Source: Clostridiales bacterium
GTDB taxonomy: Bacteria; Bacillota; Clostridia; Oscillospirales; Oscillospiraceae
Length of the DNA stretch: 64,000 bases
NCBI GenBank assembly: GCA_025757645.1
Contig: CP107216.1
Span: 681,501 to 745,500, forward strand
Direction: 5' to 3'
Positions 8,063-15,943 of this stretch are shown in pieces (position 1 is the first letter of the stretch; each line of letters opens with the position of its first letter). The translations under genes and the position numbers were made by a program. Under the pieces are notes generated by a model. It did no database searches, had not been told where the DNA came from, and worked only from the letters and a program-made list of their open reading frames with translations.

Positions 8063-8599
8063 ATGCATACGAAATGGACCGCCCGCCGCCTCGCGGCGGA
8101 CGCAATGTTTGCCGCCATGGTCACGGTGCTGGGGCTGGTGTCGATCAGCACCGGCAACCTGAAGATCACCGTCGAGGCGCTGCCGGTGTTTCTCGGTGCG
8201 CTGCTGCTCGGCCCGGTCGACGGGCTGGCCATCGGCGGGGTGGGTACGCTGCTGTACCAGCTGCTGCGCTTCGGCGTGAGTGCCACGACTGCGCTCTGGA
8301 TCGCGCCGTATGTGCTGCTGGGGCTGTGCGTGGGCGCGGTGTCGGCGCGGCACGGTTACGATTGCACGCCGCGGCAGCTCGCGCTGCTGGCCGTGCTCGG
8401 TGAGCTGGGCATCACGGTGCTCAATACCGGGTCGCTGTATCTCGACAGCCTCATCTACGGGTACTATTCGCCGGTGTTCGTGTTCGGCACGCTGCCGCTG
8501 CGGCTGGCCATCTGCGCGGGCAAAGGTATCGTGCTCGCGCTGCTGCTGCCGACGCTGCTGCGCGTCACGCGCCGTGCGCTGCAGCCGCATACCAACTGA
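8063..8599 (+). CDS. folT: Folate-type ECF transporter S component
   Basis: 178-aa substrate-binding membrane subunit of an energy-coupling-factor importer, which would work with EcfA/A'/T encoded elsewhere. Five to six hydrophobic helices. The N-terminus (TARRLAADAMFAAMVTVLGLVS) and ITVEALPVFLGALLLGPVDGLAIGGVGTLLYQLL match the ECF S-component pattern of a Pro-containing helix then a GxxxGxxxG-like segment. Specificity for folate is assigned from the THF riboswitch upstream; sequence alone would only give ECF S component. The start has AAAGGAG 8 nt upstream. Confidence 0.85.
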   Translation: MHTKWTARRLAADAMFAAMVTVLGLVSISTGNLKITVEALPVFLGALLLGPVDGLAIGGVGTLLYQLLRFGVSATTALWIAPYVLLGLCVGAVSARHGYDCTPRQLALLAVLGELGITVLNTGSLYLDSLIYGYYSPVFVFGTLPLRLAICAGKGIVLALLLPTLLRVTRRALQPHTN

Positions 8600-8610
8600 A
8601 GACCAGAAAA

Positions 8611-8640
8611 CCGCCGCCCTGGCCGGGGCGGCGGTTTTTT
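8611..8640 (+). terminator. Intrinsic terminator after folT
   Basis: CCGCCGCC/GGCGGCGG stem with a six-T tail, 12 nt after the folT stop. Confidence 0.9.
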
Positions 8641-8641
8641 G

Positions 8642-8835
8642 AGACTGTCAAAAAGTATTACTTTTTGACAAGGGGGGGTGCAGTCTGCTGCGCGCATAAT
8701 TTGTGCGTCGCCGGCGCACAAATTCCACACTTGCAGCCTGAGAAGTATTTTCTTCGCCGCACATGTCGCCGAAGAAAATGATTGGACTTTCTTTGCGCCC
8801 GCAGGCGCAAACTCTACGAGGTCCCTTGACAGTCT
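8642..8835. repeat. Structured intergenic repeat, copy A, bounded by 10-bp inverted repeats
   Basis: Non-coding interval between convergent folT and the AGPS-like gene. The ends are AGACTGTCAA (8642-8651) and TTGACAGTCT (8826-8835). The 5' end holds the palindrome GTCAAAAAGTA-T-TACTTTTTGAC (8647-8669). The 3' two thirds (about 8690-8830) are homologous to copy B near 19.9-20.05 kb. Two hairpins are conserved there: ATTTTCTTCG/CGAAGAAAAT and TTTGCGCC/GGCGCAAA, separated by a GATTGGA segment. No ORF is supported. It may be a MITE-like or REP-like element, or a conserved RNA; copy B does not share the terminal repeats. Confidence 0.6.
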
Positions 8836-8837
8836 GG

Positions 8838-8865
8838 CCGCCGCTCAACATGAGCGGCGGTTTTT
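8838..8865 (+). terminator. Terminator-like hairpin distal to repeat A
   Basis: CCGCCGCTCA/TGAGCGGCGG with a three-base loop, followed by five T residues on the plus strand. Confidence 0.65.
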
Positions 8866-8878
8866 GCGTGCCGCCGCG

Positions 8879-8911
8879 AAAAAGCAGCCCGGCAGGTATC
8901 TGCCGGGCTGC
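8879..8911 (-). terminator. Intrinsic terminator for the AGPS-like operon
   Basis: GCAGCCCGGCA/TGCCGGGCTGC stem (8884-8894, 8901-8911); on the minus strand it is followed by five U residues. It lies about 130 nt beyond the stop at 9042. I see nothing else in 8912-9041. Confidence 0.8.
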
Positions 8912-9041
8912 TCCATCCCTTGGGGCGGCGGGCCGCCCCGGTTCTCCCCCCTGCTGCACAAACGATCTACGCAGCAGCATTGGCACTTGGCCGGTGATCC
9001 GGCGGCGGGCATCCAAACCGCTGCCGGGTGATGACAAAAAC

Positions 9042-10811
9042 TCAGTCGAATTTCGGCTGCTCGAGATAGTCGGTGTACTCGCGCAGGAACTTCTTTTCCT
9101 CCGGCTTGAGGTCCAGGCCGATCGTGCCGCCCGGATTCATGTTATAGTCGGGGTCAAAGTAGTCCTTGAGCACGCGGAACACGCCGTACTCCTTCTCGCC
9201 GATGTAGCCCTCGAGCCAGGGCGCGAACATCTTGCCGATGCCGTGGTGGTGGCTCACGGCCGCGCCGGAGCGCTGGATCGCGTCGAGAATCGTGGTGTGG
9301 TAGGCTTTGAAGGCGTCCTCATCCTGCATGCGGGTGAGGAAGATGAAATACAGGTTCGCACCCTGCGGATAGCAGTGCGACATGTGCGTCGTGACGACGG
9401 TGTTCGGCAGCGCGTGGCAGATCTTGCGCACGTCGGCGTGCACCTGCTCCATGTTCGACCAGTTGACCGTGCACTCGAGCGTGTCGGTCGTGATGCCGAA
9501 GTCCATGAGCGTGTCGCGCAGGTAGGGGTCGTTGAAGCGGCCCTTCTCCCAGCTGCGGGTGACGTAGCCGGTCAGCGGCATGCCGCCGTGACGGAGCGCG
9601 ATCTTTGCAATGTTGCGCGCGACGTTGCGGCTGTAGCCCTTCTCGCCGTCGGTAAAGCCGAGGAAGAGGCAGCGCTCCATGTCCTTGTAGCCGAACTTGT
9701 CGAGCAGCGGCTGCAGCGGTGTCTCGTCGACGTTATAGAGCTTGAGCATGAGGTTGGTCTCTTCCGGGTCGGACAGGCGGAACACGGACGAGTAGCCGCA
9801 CTCGCACTGCATCATCTCGCGGGCGGCCTTCATGGCCTCGTCCCACGTCTTGAAGATGTAGGAGAAGCGCTTGCGGTTTTGCGGCATCCAGCGGAAGATG
9901 CGCAGCGTGACCTCCGTCAGCACGCCGAACGTGCCCTCGGAGCCCATCATGATCTGGTTCAGGTTCGGGCCGGTGGCCTCGCGGGAGTAGTGGCTGGTCT
10001 GGATCGTGCCGATGGGCGTGGCGTACTTCTGGCTGAGGACGATGTCGGCGATCGTGCCGTAATACGTGCTGTTCTGGCCCGCGCCGCGCGTGACCGTCCA
10101 GCCGCCGACGCTCGAATACTCGAACGACTGCGGGAAGTGGCCGCAGGTGTACTGCCGCTTGGCGCCGAAGAGCTCCGGCGCGCTCTGGAGCGTCTTTTCC
10201 AGATCCGGGCCGGACATGCCGGCCTGCACGGTGATGGTCTGGTCGATCTCGTTGAAGCTGATGACCTTGTTGAAGTTGCGGCGCATATCCAGCGAGATGC
10301 CGCCCTTGACCGGCTCGACGCCGCGGGTGACGCTGCTGCCGCCGCCGTAGACGTACAGCGGGATGTGGTGCTCGGTGGAGTAGGCCACGATCTGCTCGAC
10401 CTGCTCGGTCGTCTCGGGGTAGAGCACGACGTCGGGCACGCTGTCGATGCGCTTGTGGCGCAGACGCAGCAGGTCGTAGGCCGTGGCGCCGTAGGCCACG
10501 CTCAGACGGTCGTAGTCCGTGGTGGAGACATTCTGCTCGCCGACGATCTTTTTGAGCGCCTCGATGTGCTCGGCCGCGAGCTGCACCGGGTGATCGGGCA
10601 GCTCCACGGGGTCAAAGCCGGTGTCGTCGGAATATGCCTTGAAATCGTCGTCCGTCATCTGGAACTTCTCTTTCATGAGCGTGTACAGAGACTCCTTCGG
10701 GTATTTGAAGAAGTTCGGGTCGCCCCAGCGGAAGATGGAGCGGTAGCTGTCCGCCGGCGCGGGGGTGAGCAGCCATTTCGGCTCGAATCCTTTGTACGGT
10801 TTGTTGCTCAT
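9042..10811 (-). CDS. FAD-linked oxidase, alkyl-dihydroxyacetonephosphate synthase-like
   Basis: 589-aa flavoprotein of the VAO/PCMH fold. An FAD-binding_4 domain spans about residues 110-290 (VPDVVLYPETTEQVEQIVAYSTEHHIPLYVYGGGSSVTRGVEP, then SVGGWTVTRGAGQNSTYYGTI and GSEGTFGVLTEVTLR). The substrate domain ends with AVSHHHGIGK and NMNPGGTIGL. The HHH-G-G motif and N-terminal region (WGDPNFFKYPKESLYTLMKEKF) resemble alkylglycerone-phosphate synthase more than glycolate or lactate oxidase. AGPS makes ether-lipid precursors by swapping acyl for alkyl on DHAP; whether this clostridial homolog does so is unknown. It is last in the five-gene operon and starts in an ATGA overlap with the kinase. A D-2-hydroxyacid or sugar-acid dehydrogenase is the alternative. 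Confidence 0.75.
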   Translation of the reverse strand: MSNKPYKGFEPKWLLTPAPADSYRSIFRWGDPNFFKYPKESLYTLMKEKFQMTDDDFKAYSDDTGFDPVELPDHPVQLAAEHIEALKKIVGEQNVSTTDYDRLSVAYGATAYDLLRLRHKRIDSVPDVVLYPETTEQVEQIVAYSTEHHIPLYVYGGGSSVTRGVEPVKGGISLDMRRNFNKVISFNEIDQTITVQAGMSGPDLEKTLQSAPELFGAKRQYTCGHFPQSFEYSSVGGWTVTRGAGQNSTYYGTIADIVLSQKYATPIGTIQTSHYSREATGPNLNQIMMGSEGTFGVLTEVTLRIFRWMPQNRKRFSYIFKTWDEAMKAAREMMQCECGYSSVFRLSDPEETNLMLKLYNVDETPLQPLLDKFGYKDMERCLFLGFTDGEKGYSRNVARNIAKIALRHGGMPLTGYVTRSWEKGRFNDPYLRDTLMDFGITTDTLECTVNWSNMEQVHADVRKICHALPNTVVTTHMSHCYPQGANLYFIFLTRMQDEDAFKAYHTTILDAIQRSGAAVSHHHGIGKMFAPWLEGYIGEKEYGVFRVLKDYFDPDYNMNPGGTIGLDLKPEEKKFLREYTDYLEQPKFD

Positions 10812-12364
10812 TGTGCAATCCTCCTCTTGACTTGGATCAGTTTCTGATAGATCGGGCGCAGGCGCGGGTAGATCTTGCGGTAGGCCTGCTCGTAAATGTC
10901 GTTATATACCTCGTGATTCCGCTCGTTTGGCTGGAACGTATCCTTGACGTGGACCATGGCTTTGGCCGCGGCGTCGAAATCGGCGAACACGCCCTTGGCC
11001 ACGAACGCGACCATGGACGAACCGATGGAGCACGCCTCGTGCGTCTGCGAGCGCACGACCGGCAGGCCGAACACGTCCGCCGCGATCTGGCAGACCACGT
11101 CGCTCTTTGCGCCGCCGCCGCCGATGCGGATCTCGTGAATGGTCAGGCCCGAGCGGTCCTCCATGATGCGCAGCGCCATGTACAGCTCCAGGCACAGGCC
11201 CTCGATGATGGCGCGGTAGAAGTGGTAGCGCGTGTGGTAGTCGGAAAAGCCGATGACCGCGCCGAGCGAGTCCGGGTGCAGGATGCCGGCCGTCCAGTAC
11301 GGCTGCAGGAGCAGACCGTCGCTGCCGGCGGGCAGGTCGCGGATGCGCTCGTCGAGCAGGGCCTCGGGCGCCATGCCTTTTTCCTTGGCATCGATGGCGT
11401 CGGCCGTGCCGAATTCCTTGACGAACCACGACAGCAGCCACAGACCGCGGTAGATCTCGATCTCGGGATTGTAGTGGTCGTTGAGCACGCCGGGGTAGGC
11501 GGGCAGAAACTGCTGCGGCTCGACGTACTCGGTCGTGCTGAACTGGATGGTAGCCGTCGTGCCCAGCGAGATGGACGCCTTGTCGGAATCGACGACGGCG
11601 AGGCCGAGCGTCTCGCAGCCCTTGTCCGAGCCGGTCGAGATCAGCGGCAGGCCGGCGGGGATGCCGGTCAGGGCACAGACCTCGTCCGTGACCGTGCCGA
11701 TGACCGTGCCGGAGGGCACGAGGTCACACAGCTTTTCGTTCGGCACGTCGCAGAAGCAGCGCGTGAGGCTGCCGGGCTTCATCCAGCGGCGGTTTTTGTA
11801 GTCGAACGGGATGTGGCCGATCTGGTTCGAGGCCGAGTCGATGAGGTTGCCCGTGAGCTTGTAGTTCAGGTACGTGGGCAGCATGACGTATTTGGCGGTC
11901 CTGGCCCAGATCTCCGGCTCGTGGCGCATGATCCAGTTGCCGACGGAGGCGGCGTAGACTACCTTCGCCGTCGGCTCCATGCCGGCGACCTTGAAGAGCA
12001 TCATGTTTTTGACAGGCATGGCGCCGTTCGGGTCAACGGTGCGCTTATCCAGCCAGAGAATGATGTCGCGCAGGGGCTCGTTGTTCGCGTCCAGACACAC
12101 GACCGTGTCGCGGATGACGGTGATCGTCATGGCGATCACGTCCGGCAGCAGGGCGTTGCTGCGCGCGCACAGCTCGCGGCAGCACTCGCACAGGCGGTCG
12201 AAGTAGAAGTTCGGCTTCTGCTCGGCCCAGCCGGGCTCTTTGGAGAAGTAGGGCTCGGCATACTTGCTCTGCACGACGTCTACGATCCGGCCGTCCGGGT
12301 CGACGAGCAGGGCGCGTGCGCTCTGTGTGCCGATGTCGCACGTCAGCACCAGCGGTTTGCTCAA
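10808..12364 (-). CDS. FGGY-family carbohydrate kinase
   Basis: 518-aa ATP-dependent kinase of the glycerol/xylulose kinase superfamily. The N-terminal phosphate-1 motif is LVLTCDIGTQSARALLVD, with GWAEQKPNFYFDRLCECC like the family's W-x-Q-x-P element. Other motifs are STGSDKGCETLGLAV, SISLGTTATIQFS and the C-terminal EIRIGGGGAKSDVVCQIAADVFGLPV. The start is TTG with AGGAGGG 7 nt upstream. The substrate cannot be read from sequence; the neighbouring glycerol-3-phosphate-oxidase-like genes make glycerol, an alkylglycerol or another polyol the likeliest candidates. It overlaps the next gene by ATGA. Confidence 0.88.
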   Translation of the reverse strand: MSKPLVLTCDIGTQSARALLVDPDGRIVDVVQSKYAEPYFSKEPGWAEQKPNFYFDRLCECCRELCARSNALLPDVIAMTITVIRDTVVCLDANNEPLRDIILWLDKRTVDPNGAMPVKNMMLFKVAGMEPTAKVVYAASVGNWIMRHEPEIWARTAKYVMLPTYLNYKLTGNLIDSASNQIGHIPFDYKNRRWMKPGSLTRCFCDVPNEKLCDLVPSGTVIGTVTDEVCALTGIPAGLPLISTGSDKGCETLGLAVVDSDKASISLGTTATIQFSTTEYVEPQQFLPAYPGVLNDHYNPEIEIYRGLWLLSWFVKEFGTADAIDAKEKGMAPEALLDERIRDLPAGSDGLLLQPYWTAGILHPDSLGAVIGFSDYHTRYHFYRAIIEGLCLELYMALRIMEDRSGLTIHEIRIGGGGAKSDVVCQIAADVFGLPVVRSQTHEACSIGSSMVAFVAKGVFADFDAAAKAMVHVKDTFQPNERNHEVYNDIYEQAYRKIYPRLRPIYQKLIQVKRRIAQ

Positions 12365-12409
12365 GATGATTCCCTCCTAAGATTTATTTTTGCTCTCGAT
12401 ACAAAATAT

Positions 12410-12775
12410 TCATTCGGGTCTGTGCCTGAGGAGGCTGCTCGTGGCGATGACATCCACGCCGAGACCGAGCACGTCCGGGATCACGACATCGCCGCGGCCG
12501 ATACGCTCGGATACGGTGACGGTTTTGAGCGCGTCCATGACATCGAAGATGCGGTCTTTCGGAATGTCGGCCGACACGCGCACCGGCAGCACCGGCGCGT
12601 CCGGGAAGGCCGTGCGCACGGTTGAGCAGATGGTGCGCCTGGGCGCGGTCATCTCCGAAACGGCAAACTCCCGGCCGCGGGGGCAGGTGTTGCCGGTGAC
12701 GGACCAGCCGTCGCCGTCGCGTTCGATTTTCAAGGTGCAGCCGCGCGGGCAGCCGATACAGGTGAGTTCTTTCAT
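12410..12775 (-). CDS. DUF1667 small Cys-motif protein
   Basis: 121 aa starting MKELTCIGCPRGCTLKI. The N-terminus has C-x2-C-P-x-G-C (Cys6, 9, 13) and a later TCPRGREF Cys (residue 31), the DUF1667 signature. Homologs typically sit beside GlpA/GlpB-like flavoproteins, as here, and may add a metal or Fe-S centre or handle electron transfer; the function is not established. It starts in an ATGA overlap with the FAD oxidoreductase stop and is 45 nt ahead of the kinase. Confidence 0.85.
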   Translation of the reverse strand: MKELTCIGCPRGCTLKIERDGDGWSVTGNTCPRGREFAVSEMTAPRRTICSTVRTAFPDAPVLPVRVSADIPKDRIFDVMDALKTVTVSERIGRGDVVIPDVLGLGVDVIATSSLLRHRPE

Positions 12776-14025
12776 GCCTCTGCCACCTCGATCGTAAAGT
12801 GGACATCGCGCGCGTGGGCGATGCCGAGCTTGTCAAAGTCCAGTGTGAGCTGCTGCATCTCGGGCGGGCGCAGGAAGGGGTAGCGCCGCGACCAGGTTTC
12901 CTTGCCGTCGATGGTCAGCACCACGCGGCACGGGCCGAGCACCGCCGCGCTGCGGAAATACAGCGTGACGCTGCTGTTGTCCTCCGTGCGGTCGAGCCGC
13001 TGGGGGACGAGATAGCCGAAATCGTCCGAGATCGTGAGCGCGATCTCGTCGCGTGTGTGCGCGGCAAAGTGCGCCGCGCTCTTGCCCGCCAGCTCGCCGG
13101 AGGCGGACACATAGTCCACGAGGTCGTTGACGTGCAGCGCGTTGCCGCACGAGAAGATGCCGGGCACTTCCGTCATGAGCTGCCCGTCGCACACAGGGCC
13201 GCGGGTGTGCCCGTCGAGCGGGACGCCGAGCGACTCCGCCAGCTCGTTTTCCGGGATGAGGCCGACGGACACGATCAGCGCGTCGCAGTCGATGCGCTGC
13301 TCCGTGCCGGGGATGGGGCGCATGGCCTCATCGACCTCCGCGACCTCCACGCCCGTGAGCCGGTCTGCGCCGAACACGCGCGTGACCGTGTGGCTCAGGT
13401 GCAGCGGGATATTGTAGTCATGCAGGCACTGGTGGATGTTGCGCGTCAGGCCAGAGGGAGTGGACTTGGCCTCGTACACGCCGAGGACCTCTGCGCCCTC
13501 GAGCGTCAGGCGGCGGGCCATGATGAGCCCGATGTCGCCGCTGCCGAGGATGACGCAGCGCCGGGTCGGCAGCTCGCCGAGCAGGTTCGTAAAATGCTGC
13601 GCGGTGCCGGCCGTGAACACGCCCGCCGGGCGCGTGCCGTGGATAAAGACCTGTTTTGCCGTGCGCTCGCGGCAGCCGGTGGCCAGCACGAGCGTGCGGG
13701 TGTCATAGCGCGCGACGCCGTCGCGGCTGACGGTGACGACCGCGAAGCCGGCGGGCGTTTTCTCCACGCGCGTGACGAACGTCTGTGTGTGCGCCTCAAT
13801 GCCCAGATCCTCGAGCCGGTCGATGAAGCGCTCGACATATTCCGGCCCGGCCAGCCGCTCGCCGAAGCGGGCGAGGCCAAAGCCATCGTGAATGCACTGT
13901 TTGAGCATGCCGCCCAGGCGCGCCTCGCGCTCGATGAGCAGCACGTGCGCACCGTTTTCGTGCGCGGAGATGGCGGCCGCGAGCCCGCCGGGGCCGCCGC
14001 CGATGACGATGACGTCGTACATCAT
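12772..14025 (-). CDS. FAD-dependent pyridine-nucleotide oxidoreductase (GlpB-like partner)
   Basis: 417 aa. The N-terminal FAD dinucleotide fold is MYDVIVIGGGPGGLAAAISAHENGA; a second NAD-type fold is CVILGSGDIGLIMARRL; GIFSCGNALHVNDLVDYVS is the family's C-terminal FAD-contacting motif. LARFGERLAGPEYVERF and CIHDGFG mark the subgroup usually encoded with GlpA-like and DUF1667 proteins. Expected to pass electrons between the GlpA-like subunit and another carrier. The start ATG overlaps the upstream TGA; a longer 64-residue N-terminal extension is a read-through of the other frame and is rejected. Confidence 0.87.
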   Translation of the reverse strand: MMYDVIVIGGGPGGLAAAISAHENGAHVLLIEREARLGGMLKQCIHDGFGLARFGERLAGPEYVERFIDRLEDLGIEAHTQTFVTRVEKTPAGFAVVTVSRDGVARYDTRTLVLATGCRERTAKQVFIHGTRPAGVFTAGTAQHFTNLLGELPTRRCVILGSGDIGLIMARRLTLEGAEVLGVYEAKSTPSGLTRNIHQCLHDYNIPLHLSHTVTRVFGADRLTGVEVAEVDEAMRPIPGTEQRIDCDALIVSVGLIPENELAESLGVPLDGHTRGPVCDGQLMTEVPGIFSCGNALHVNDLVDYVSASGELAGKSAAHFAAHTRDEIALTISDDFGYLVPQRLDRTEDNSSVTLYFRSAAVLGPCRVVLTIDGKETWSRRYPFLRPPEMQQLTLDFDKLGIAHARDVHFTIEVAEA

Positions 14026-15746
14026 GCCTGCACCTCCCCGGATTTCGTCGGGCCGAACGTGATGGGCGCGTCGGCCGAGGACTTGCGCACCGCGCTGAGC
14101 GGCACGCCGAGATACTCCGCGATGATGCGCACCACCTGCGGTGAGCAGAACCCGCCCTGGCAGCGGCCCATGCCGGGCCGCACGCGCTTTTTCACGCCGT
14201 CGACCGTCGGCACGCACACGTTCGAGCGCAGCGCGTCGAGGATCTCGCCGCGGCTGATCTCCTCGCAGCGGCAGACGATGACGCCATAGTCGGGGTTTTT
14301 CGCAATGTACGCCGCGCGCGTGGCGTCGTCCATCTCCCGCAGGACGGGGATGCCCGGCCGGTGGGGGTCAAAGTCCGGATTGATGGCCACGGGGCGCTCG
14401 CGCGCGAGGATGCGCACGGCCATGTCCGCCACGTCGACCGCGACGGCGGGCGCCGTCGTCAGGCCGGGGGACTGGATGCCCGCGACGTGGATGAGGTTGT
14501 GCGTGCGGCGGCCGCGCTCGATGATGAAATCCTCCTCGAACGTAGGCGCGCGCACACCGGTGAAATAGGTGATGATGTCGCGCTCGGTCAGCGCGGGCAT
14601 CGTGATCTTCTGCTTTTCGAATACGTGCGCGATGCTCTCGGGATATGTCGCCGTGTTCTCTTTTTCATAGGTCTCCACCGCGTCGGGCCCGATGAGCAGG
14701 TTGTCGTGCACGGTGTGCAGGATGCCGCCGCCCTTCGAGTGCGTTTTCGACACCATGTCGCTGCCCTTCACGGACGCGATCGAATGCATGAACGCGCCGG
14801 CCTTGCGGTCGAGGATGCTGTTCGTGCCGCGGCGGGGGTGGATGGAGAAAAAGCGGTCATCCGCCATGCGCGCCACGTCCTCGGCGAACACGCCGGCCGC
14901 GTTGATGACGAGCGCGGGGTGCAGCGTGCCGCGGTTGGTGTGCACGGCGGTGATCTGCCCGTCCGCGACGTCCATGCCCAGCACGGCGGTGTTGAGCGCG
15001 ATGCGCGCGCCGTTTTGCACGGCGTTTTCCGCGTAGGCGATCGTCAGCCCGTAGGGGCAGACGCAGCCAGAGTCCGGATTCGAGATGGCAAAGCGGGTCT
15101 TTTTGTTGAAGTTCGGCTCGCGGCGCAGCAGCTCCCTGCCGGAGATGAGCTCGGTGTCGGCGATGCCGTCGTGATATTTGCGCCACATGCAGTAGCCCCA
15201 CACGGCGGGACGCAGCCAGCCGTGCTGGAAGCAGACATATTGCCCCACGCGGTGAAACGGCACGTCGAGCTCCTTGCAGACCTGATCGTACATGGCGTTG
15301 CCGCGGCGGATGTATTTGTGCTTGATGCTGCCGCGCCCGAGGTCGATGCCCGGGTGCACCTCGCCGTCGTTGCGCCCGGAGGCGCCGAGCGCGAGGTCAC
15401 ATTCCTTATCTACGACGAGAATGTCGAGCTTCTGGCGCGCAAGCTCGCGCGCGATCGACACGCCCGAGATGCCGCCGCCGATGATGAGCACGTCGGGCGT
15501 CTGCCCGTCGAGCGCATCGTCATGCAGCGCGGGCACGCGCATGGGCGCGTCCTTGCCACCGGTGAACGTGATGTCATTGACGACATGGCACGTGGAATAT
15601 TTCGTTGCGGCCATCTGGCCGGCGCGCACCACGTCGTCCCAGCGGTCGAGTTCGCCGCGCAGGACGATGCAGCCGTCGGCCAGCGCCGCCGTGACGCGGC
15701 CGCCGAAGGCGCGGTGCAGTTTTCGGTTCAATGCGGAGATCTTCAT
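14022..15746 (-). CDS. GlpA-like FAD oxidoreductase with C-terminal [2Fe-2S] BFD-type domain
   Basis: 574 aa, a DAO-family flavoprotein resembling anaerobic glycerol-3-phosphate dehydrogenase subunit A. Residues ~1-70 form a small alpha/beta region (VTAALADGCIVLRGELDRWDD) reminiscent of a BON domain. The FAD site is DVLIIGGGISGVSIARELARQ, with ASGRNDGEVHPGID following. The C-terminal BFD-like region has VCRCEEISRGEI (Cys about 489 and 491) and GMGRCQGGFCSP (Cys about 524 and 529), enough for a [2Fe-2S] cluster. The start is MKISALNRK with GGGAGG upstream; longer in-frame starts would cross the promoter. First gene of the operon, divergent from the TetR gene. The true substrate may be G3P or another 2-hydroxyacid. 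Confidence 0.85.
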   Translation of the reverse strand: MKISALNRKLHRAFGGRVTAALADGCIVLRGELDRWDDVVRAGQMAATKYSTCHVVNDITFTGGKDAPMRVPALHDDALDGQTPDVLIIGGGISGVSIARELARQKLDILVVDKECDLALGASGRNDGEVHPGIDLGRGSIKHKYIRRGNAMYDQVCKELDVPFHRVGQYVCFQHGWLRPAVWGYCMWRKYHDGIADTELISGRELLRREPNFNKKTRFAISNPDSGCVCPYGLTIAYAENAVQNGARIALNTAVLGMDVADGQITAVHTNRGTLHPALVINAAGVFAEDVARMADDRFFSIHPRRGTNSILDRKAGAFMHSIASVKGSDMVSKTHSKGGGILHTVHDNLLIGPDAVETYEKENTATYPESIAHVFEKQKITMPALTERDIITYFTGVRAPTFEEDFIIERGRRTHNLIHVAGIQSPGLTTAPAVAVDVADMAVRILARERPVAINPDFDPHRPGIPVLREMDDATRAAYIAKNPDYGVIVCRCEEISRGEILDALRSNVCVPTVDGVKKRVRPGMGRCQGGFCSPQVVRIIAEYLGVPLSAVRKSSADAPITFGPTKSGEVQA

Positions 15747-15770
15747 GAAAGACAGGCCTCCCGGAAGATG

Positions 15771-15790
15771 AGTCGGCCAAGCGGCCGACT
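15771..15790. promoter_or_regulatory. Candidate operator: 8-bp inverted repeat at the operon transcript start
   Basis: AGTCGGCC-AAGC-GGCCGACT lies just downstream of the expected transcription start of the GlpA-like operon. The position suits binding by the divergently encoded TetR protein, though an mRNA hairpin is equally possible. Confidence 0.4.
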
Positions 15791-15800
15791 GGATGTCACA

Positions 15801-15829
15801 AATATACCCTTTTTCGACCGGGAAGTCAA
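15801..15829 (-). promoter_or_regulatory. Promoter of the GlpA-like/AGPS-like operon
   Basis: Minus strand TTGACT (15824-15829), 17-nt spacer, TATATT (15801-15806), about 55 nt upstream of the first gene. Confidence 0.75.
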
Positions 15830-15872
15830 GGATTCGCCCTGGGTCAAATCTGCTGAAATTTCCCTGCCAGAC

Positions 15873-15901
15873 TGGACAAATCGCCCAAAATCGCGTACAA
15901 T
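15873..15901 (+). promoter_or_regulatory. Promoter of the tetR gene
   Basis: TGGACA (15873-15878), 17-nt spacer, TACAAT (15896-15901), 42 nt upstream of the start; divergent from the operon promoter. Confidence 0.7.
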
Positions 15902-15943
15902 AAGACACGATTTATCTCATAAGATCAGAAATGAGGAAAGCAA

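Noticed and set aside
12772..14217. 64-residue N-terminal extension of the FAD oxidoreductase
   Set aside because: It reads the GlpA-like gene in another frame; the ATGA overlap start at 14025 gives the natural FAD-fold N-terminus.
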